A DNA stretch of 7,700 nucleotides from an uncultured Acidobacteriota bacterium (GTDB taxonomy: Bacteria; Acidobacteriota; Thermoanaerobaculia; Gp7-AA8). This document shows, piece after piece, positions 6,475 to 7,700 of this stretch. Position numbers and translations under genes: made by a program. The DNA lies in NCBI GenBank assembly GCA_946887105.1, contig CAMPKJ010000236.1, forward strand, positions 1 through 7,700, given 5' to 3'. The stretch's first letter is position 1. Each line of letters begins with the position of its first letter. The notes under the pieces are model-generated. The model searched no databases. It was not told the origin of the DNA and saw only the letters and a list, made by a program, of their open reading frames with translations.

Positions 6475-7569
6475 TTGGATTCCGCAGCCGCAAATGCGCT
6501 TCGGTCGCTCGTGGACCGCTCCGGCTATCGCACGTATCACCTCGCTTTCGGAGACGGCAACCTCAATCATCCGAAGTGGCGCCGCTTCGCCGATCGTCTC
6601 GAGGATCCGCTTCGCACGCTCGTGGAGATGTTTCTTCTGCAACGCCCGGTCGACGCGGATCGCGCAAAGACGCTGCTCGGCAAAGCGCTGGCCGCGAGTC
6701 TCATCGAAGCGGGCGTGCTCCAGTCCGACGGGTCGGCACTGCGCACCACCGGTTTGTCGCTGATCAGCTTTCGGTCGATTCTCTTTTTTTTTGAGCTCAC
6801 CGCGAAGCCGCGCGTCTATTTCAACCTGGACAGCGTGGCCCTCGGCGTCTACCAGCACCCGGCGCGATCCGGTGTCGCGCTCGACCTCTGCAGCGGCACG
6901 GGCCTTCAGGCCATGATCGCGGCCCAGCACGCCCGCCGTGCCTACGCGGTGGAGATCGATGAGCGAGCCACGGCCATCGCCGGAATCAACCTGATGCTGA
7001 ACGACCTCCAGGAGCGCGTGACGATGATCAATGCGCCGCTCGAGGAGTACGCCGCGCAGGTCCGCGAGCCGTTCCATCTCATCACCTTCAATCCGCCGCA
7101 GCTTCCGGCACCCCCGGGGATCGATTACGCGGTCGGCAGCGGCGGCGCGGACGGGCTGGCGATGAACAGGCTCGTGCTCGAGCTGTATCTCCCGCACCTC
7201 GCCGAGAACGGTTCGATGGAATTCACGGGCTGCGGACTGGGACGCGACGGCAATCCGCTCTTCATCGAAGAACTGGCGCCGATGCTCGCGGATCACGGCG
7301 CGCACGGTCACGCGCAACTCATCGGACTCACGGAGTTGCATCGCGGAGACCGGATTTACGAAGCCCTCGTCCAAACGGCGGCGTTCAGCAACAACATCGC
7401 CGTCGAGCGCAGCCACACCATCTTCGAAGACCACTTCCGCACTCTCGGCAGAAACGAGATGTACACGTTCTTCATGCGCGTCGAAAAATCGCCCCGCGCG
7501 ATCCCGAACAGTGATCGCCGGATCACGGTGGCAAACCTGGCCGAAACGGGAAAAGACTGGCTTGCCTGA
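6475..7569 (+). CDS. SAM-dependent methyltransferase with NPPQ motif, HemK/MTS-like, probable lanthipeptide tailoring enzyme
   Basis: This 364-residue class I methyltransferase uses SAM; its substrate is unknown. The first roughly 110 residues are helical and end in a winged-helix-like segment (DPLRTLVEMFLLQRPVDADR, ASLIEAGVLQSDG). The Rossmann domain follows, with motif I ALDLCSGTGLQAM (135-147), acidic strand AVEID (158-162) and motif IV FNPPQLP (205-211). NPPQ matches the (N/D)PPY loop of MTS-type enzymes such as PrmC/HemK that methylate amide or amine nitrogens, with Gln in place of Tyr. GGADG (223-227) and a C-terminal YTFFMRVEK strand also fit this fold. PCMT-type O-methyltransferases, known from other lanthipeptide clusters, lack NPPx, so this is a different class. 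The gene begins one base after lanB on a TTG codon, so it is co-transcribed and probably coupled. A run of nine T (6784-6792) codes for FFF at 104-106. A protein-modifying housekeeping role is possible, but the operon position argues for peptide tailoring. Confidence 0.82.
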   Translation: MDSAAANALRSLVDRSGYRTYHLAFGDGNLNHPKWRRFADRLEDPLRTLVEMFLLQRPVDADRAKTLLGKALAASLIEAGVLQSDGSALRTTGLSLISFRSILFFFELTAKPRVYFNLDSVALGVYQHPARSGVALDLCSGTGLQAMIAAQHARRAYAVEIDERATAIAGINLMLNDLQERVTMINAPLEEYAAQVREPFHLITFNPPQLPAPPGIDYAVGSGGADGLAMNRLVLELYLPHLAENGSMEFTGCGLGRDGNPLFIEELAPMLADHGAHGHAQLIGLTELHRGDRIYEALVQTAAFSNNIAVERSHTIFEDHFRTLGRNEMYTFFMRVEKSPRAIPNSDRRITVANLAETGKDWLA

Positions 7570-7599
7570 AAACGCTCGGGCGGACCGGATCCCGCGTTT
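7570..7599 (+). terminator. Weak hairpin right after the methyltransferase stop
   Basis: AAACGC (7570-7575) can pair with GCGTTT (7594-7599), and GGG (7578-7580) with CCC (7591-7593), leaving a two-base bulge and a ten-base loop. Only three T follow within the stem end. It may contribute to 3'-end formation but is weaker than the structure at 7647. Confidence 0.25.
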
Positions 7600-7646
7600 G
7601 ACGGAACGCCGGCCGCGCCTGAGCTGATCGCGAGAACGCATGGAGT

Positions 7647-7670
7647 GCGGTGGCCGCAGCCACCGCCTTT
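7647..7670 (+). terminator. Probable rho-independent terminator of the lanthipeptide operon
   Basis: GCGGTGGC (7647-7654) pairs perfectly with GCCACCGC (7659-7666) around the loop CGCA. It is followed by CTTTGTCTGTT, a moderately U-rich tail. It lies 77 bases after the last stop codon. No convincing gene is seen between 7570 and the right edge; the short frame from ATG7640 to the edge lacks a ribosome site and overlaps the hairpin. The element could also be one copy of a dispersed palindromic repeat. Confidence 0.55.
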
Positions 7671-7700
7671 GTCTGTTCGAGCATCGCGCAATCGTAATAA

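Noticed and set aside
7598..7603. TTGACG as a -35 box for a gene beyond the right edge
   Set aside because: The hexamer 17 bases downstream is GAGCTG, which is not a -10 box.
5932..7641. Long minus-strand open frame (569 codons) opposite lanB and the methyltransferase gene
   Set aside because: It is antisense to clearly identified genes, has Arg/Ala-rich composition typical of GC-rich shadow frames, and shows no recognisable domain.

Overview
The window looks like chromosomal DNA from a GC-rich bacterium, most likely an Acidobacteriota member. The main taxonomic hint is the first gene. It is a secreted protein with the 'PVxxLTxxDFxVxxDGxPxxIxxF' N-terminal pattern and the non-canonical VWFA domain typical of the 'Acidobacterial VWFA-related' family, which is expanded in that phylum. 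The leader type of the small peptide gene downstream (LxLxKETVxxL) also occurs in Bacteroidota and Acidobacteriota RiPP precursors. This assignment is inference; no rRNA gene is present.

Layout: a tRNA-Phe(GAA) runs leftward off the left edge (1-55, minus strand), with a recognisable promoter at 88-116. Next comes a plus-strand gene for an exported VWFA-like protein (230-1807), which may be translated from a leaderless GTG start. From about 1860 to 7670 the window holds a compact, single-strand class I lanthipeptide operon. Its parts are a near-consensus promoter with a very short leader (1864-1892), a strong Shine-Dalgarno, a 55-residue Cys-rich precursor peptide (1917-2084), a perfect 12-bp hairpin (2094-2121), a LanC cyclase (2161-3429), a full-length LanB dehydratase of 1015 residues (3426-6473, ATGA overlap with lanC), and a SAM-dependent methyltransferase with an NPPQ motif (6475-7569, TTG start one base after the lanB stop). 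A hairpin with a U-rich tail at 7647-7670 probably ends the operon.

How the genes work together (inference from family knowledge): LanB would use glutamyl-tRNA to dehydrate Ser/Thr in the precursor core to Dha/Dhb. LanC would then add the five core Cys residues to these to close (methyl)lanthionine rings. The methyltransferase would add a tailoring methyl group. The leader ends in Gly-Gly, so a bifunctional C39 peptidase/ABC exporter is expected, but no transporter, protease, immunity gene or regulator lies in the window. The precursor gene has a strong promoter and RBS and is separated from the enzyme genes by a hairpin. lanC has only a weak RBS, and lanB and the methyltransferase gene appear translationally coupled. 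This arrangement should give much more peptide than enzyme. The most novel items are the precursor core, with two Cys-Cys doublets, and the coupled NPPQ methyltransferase.
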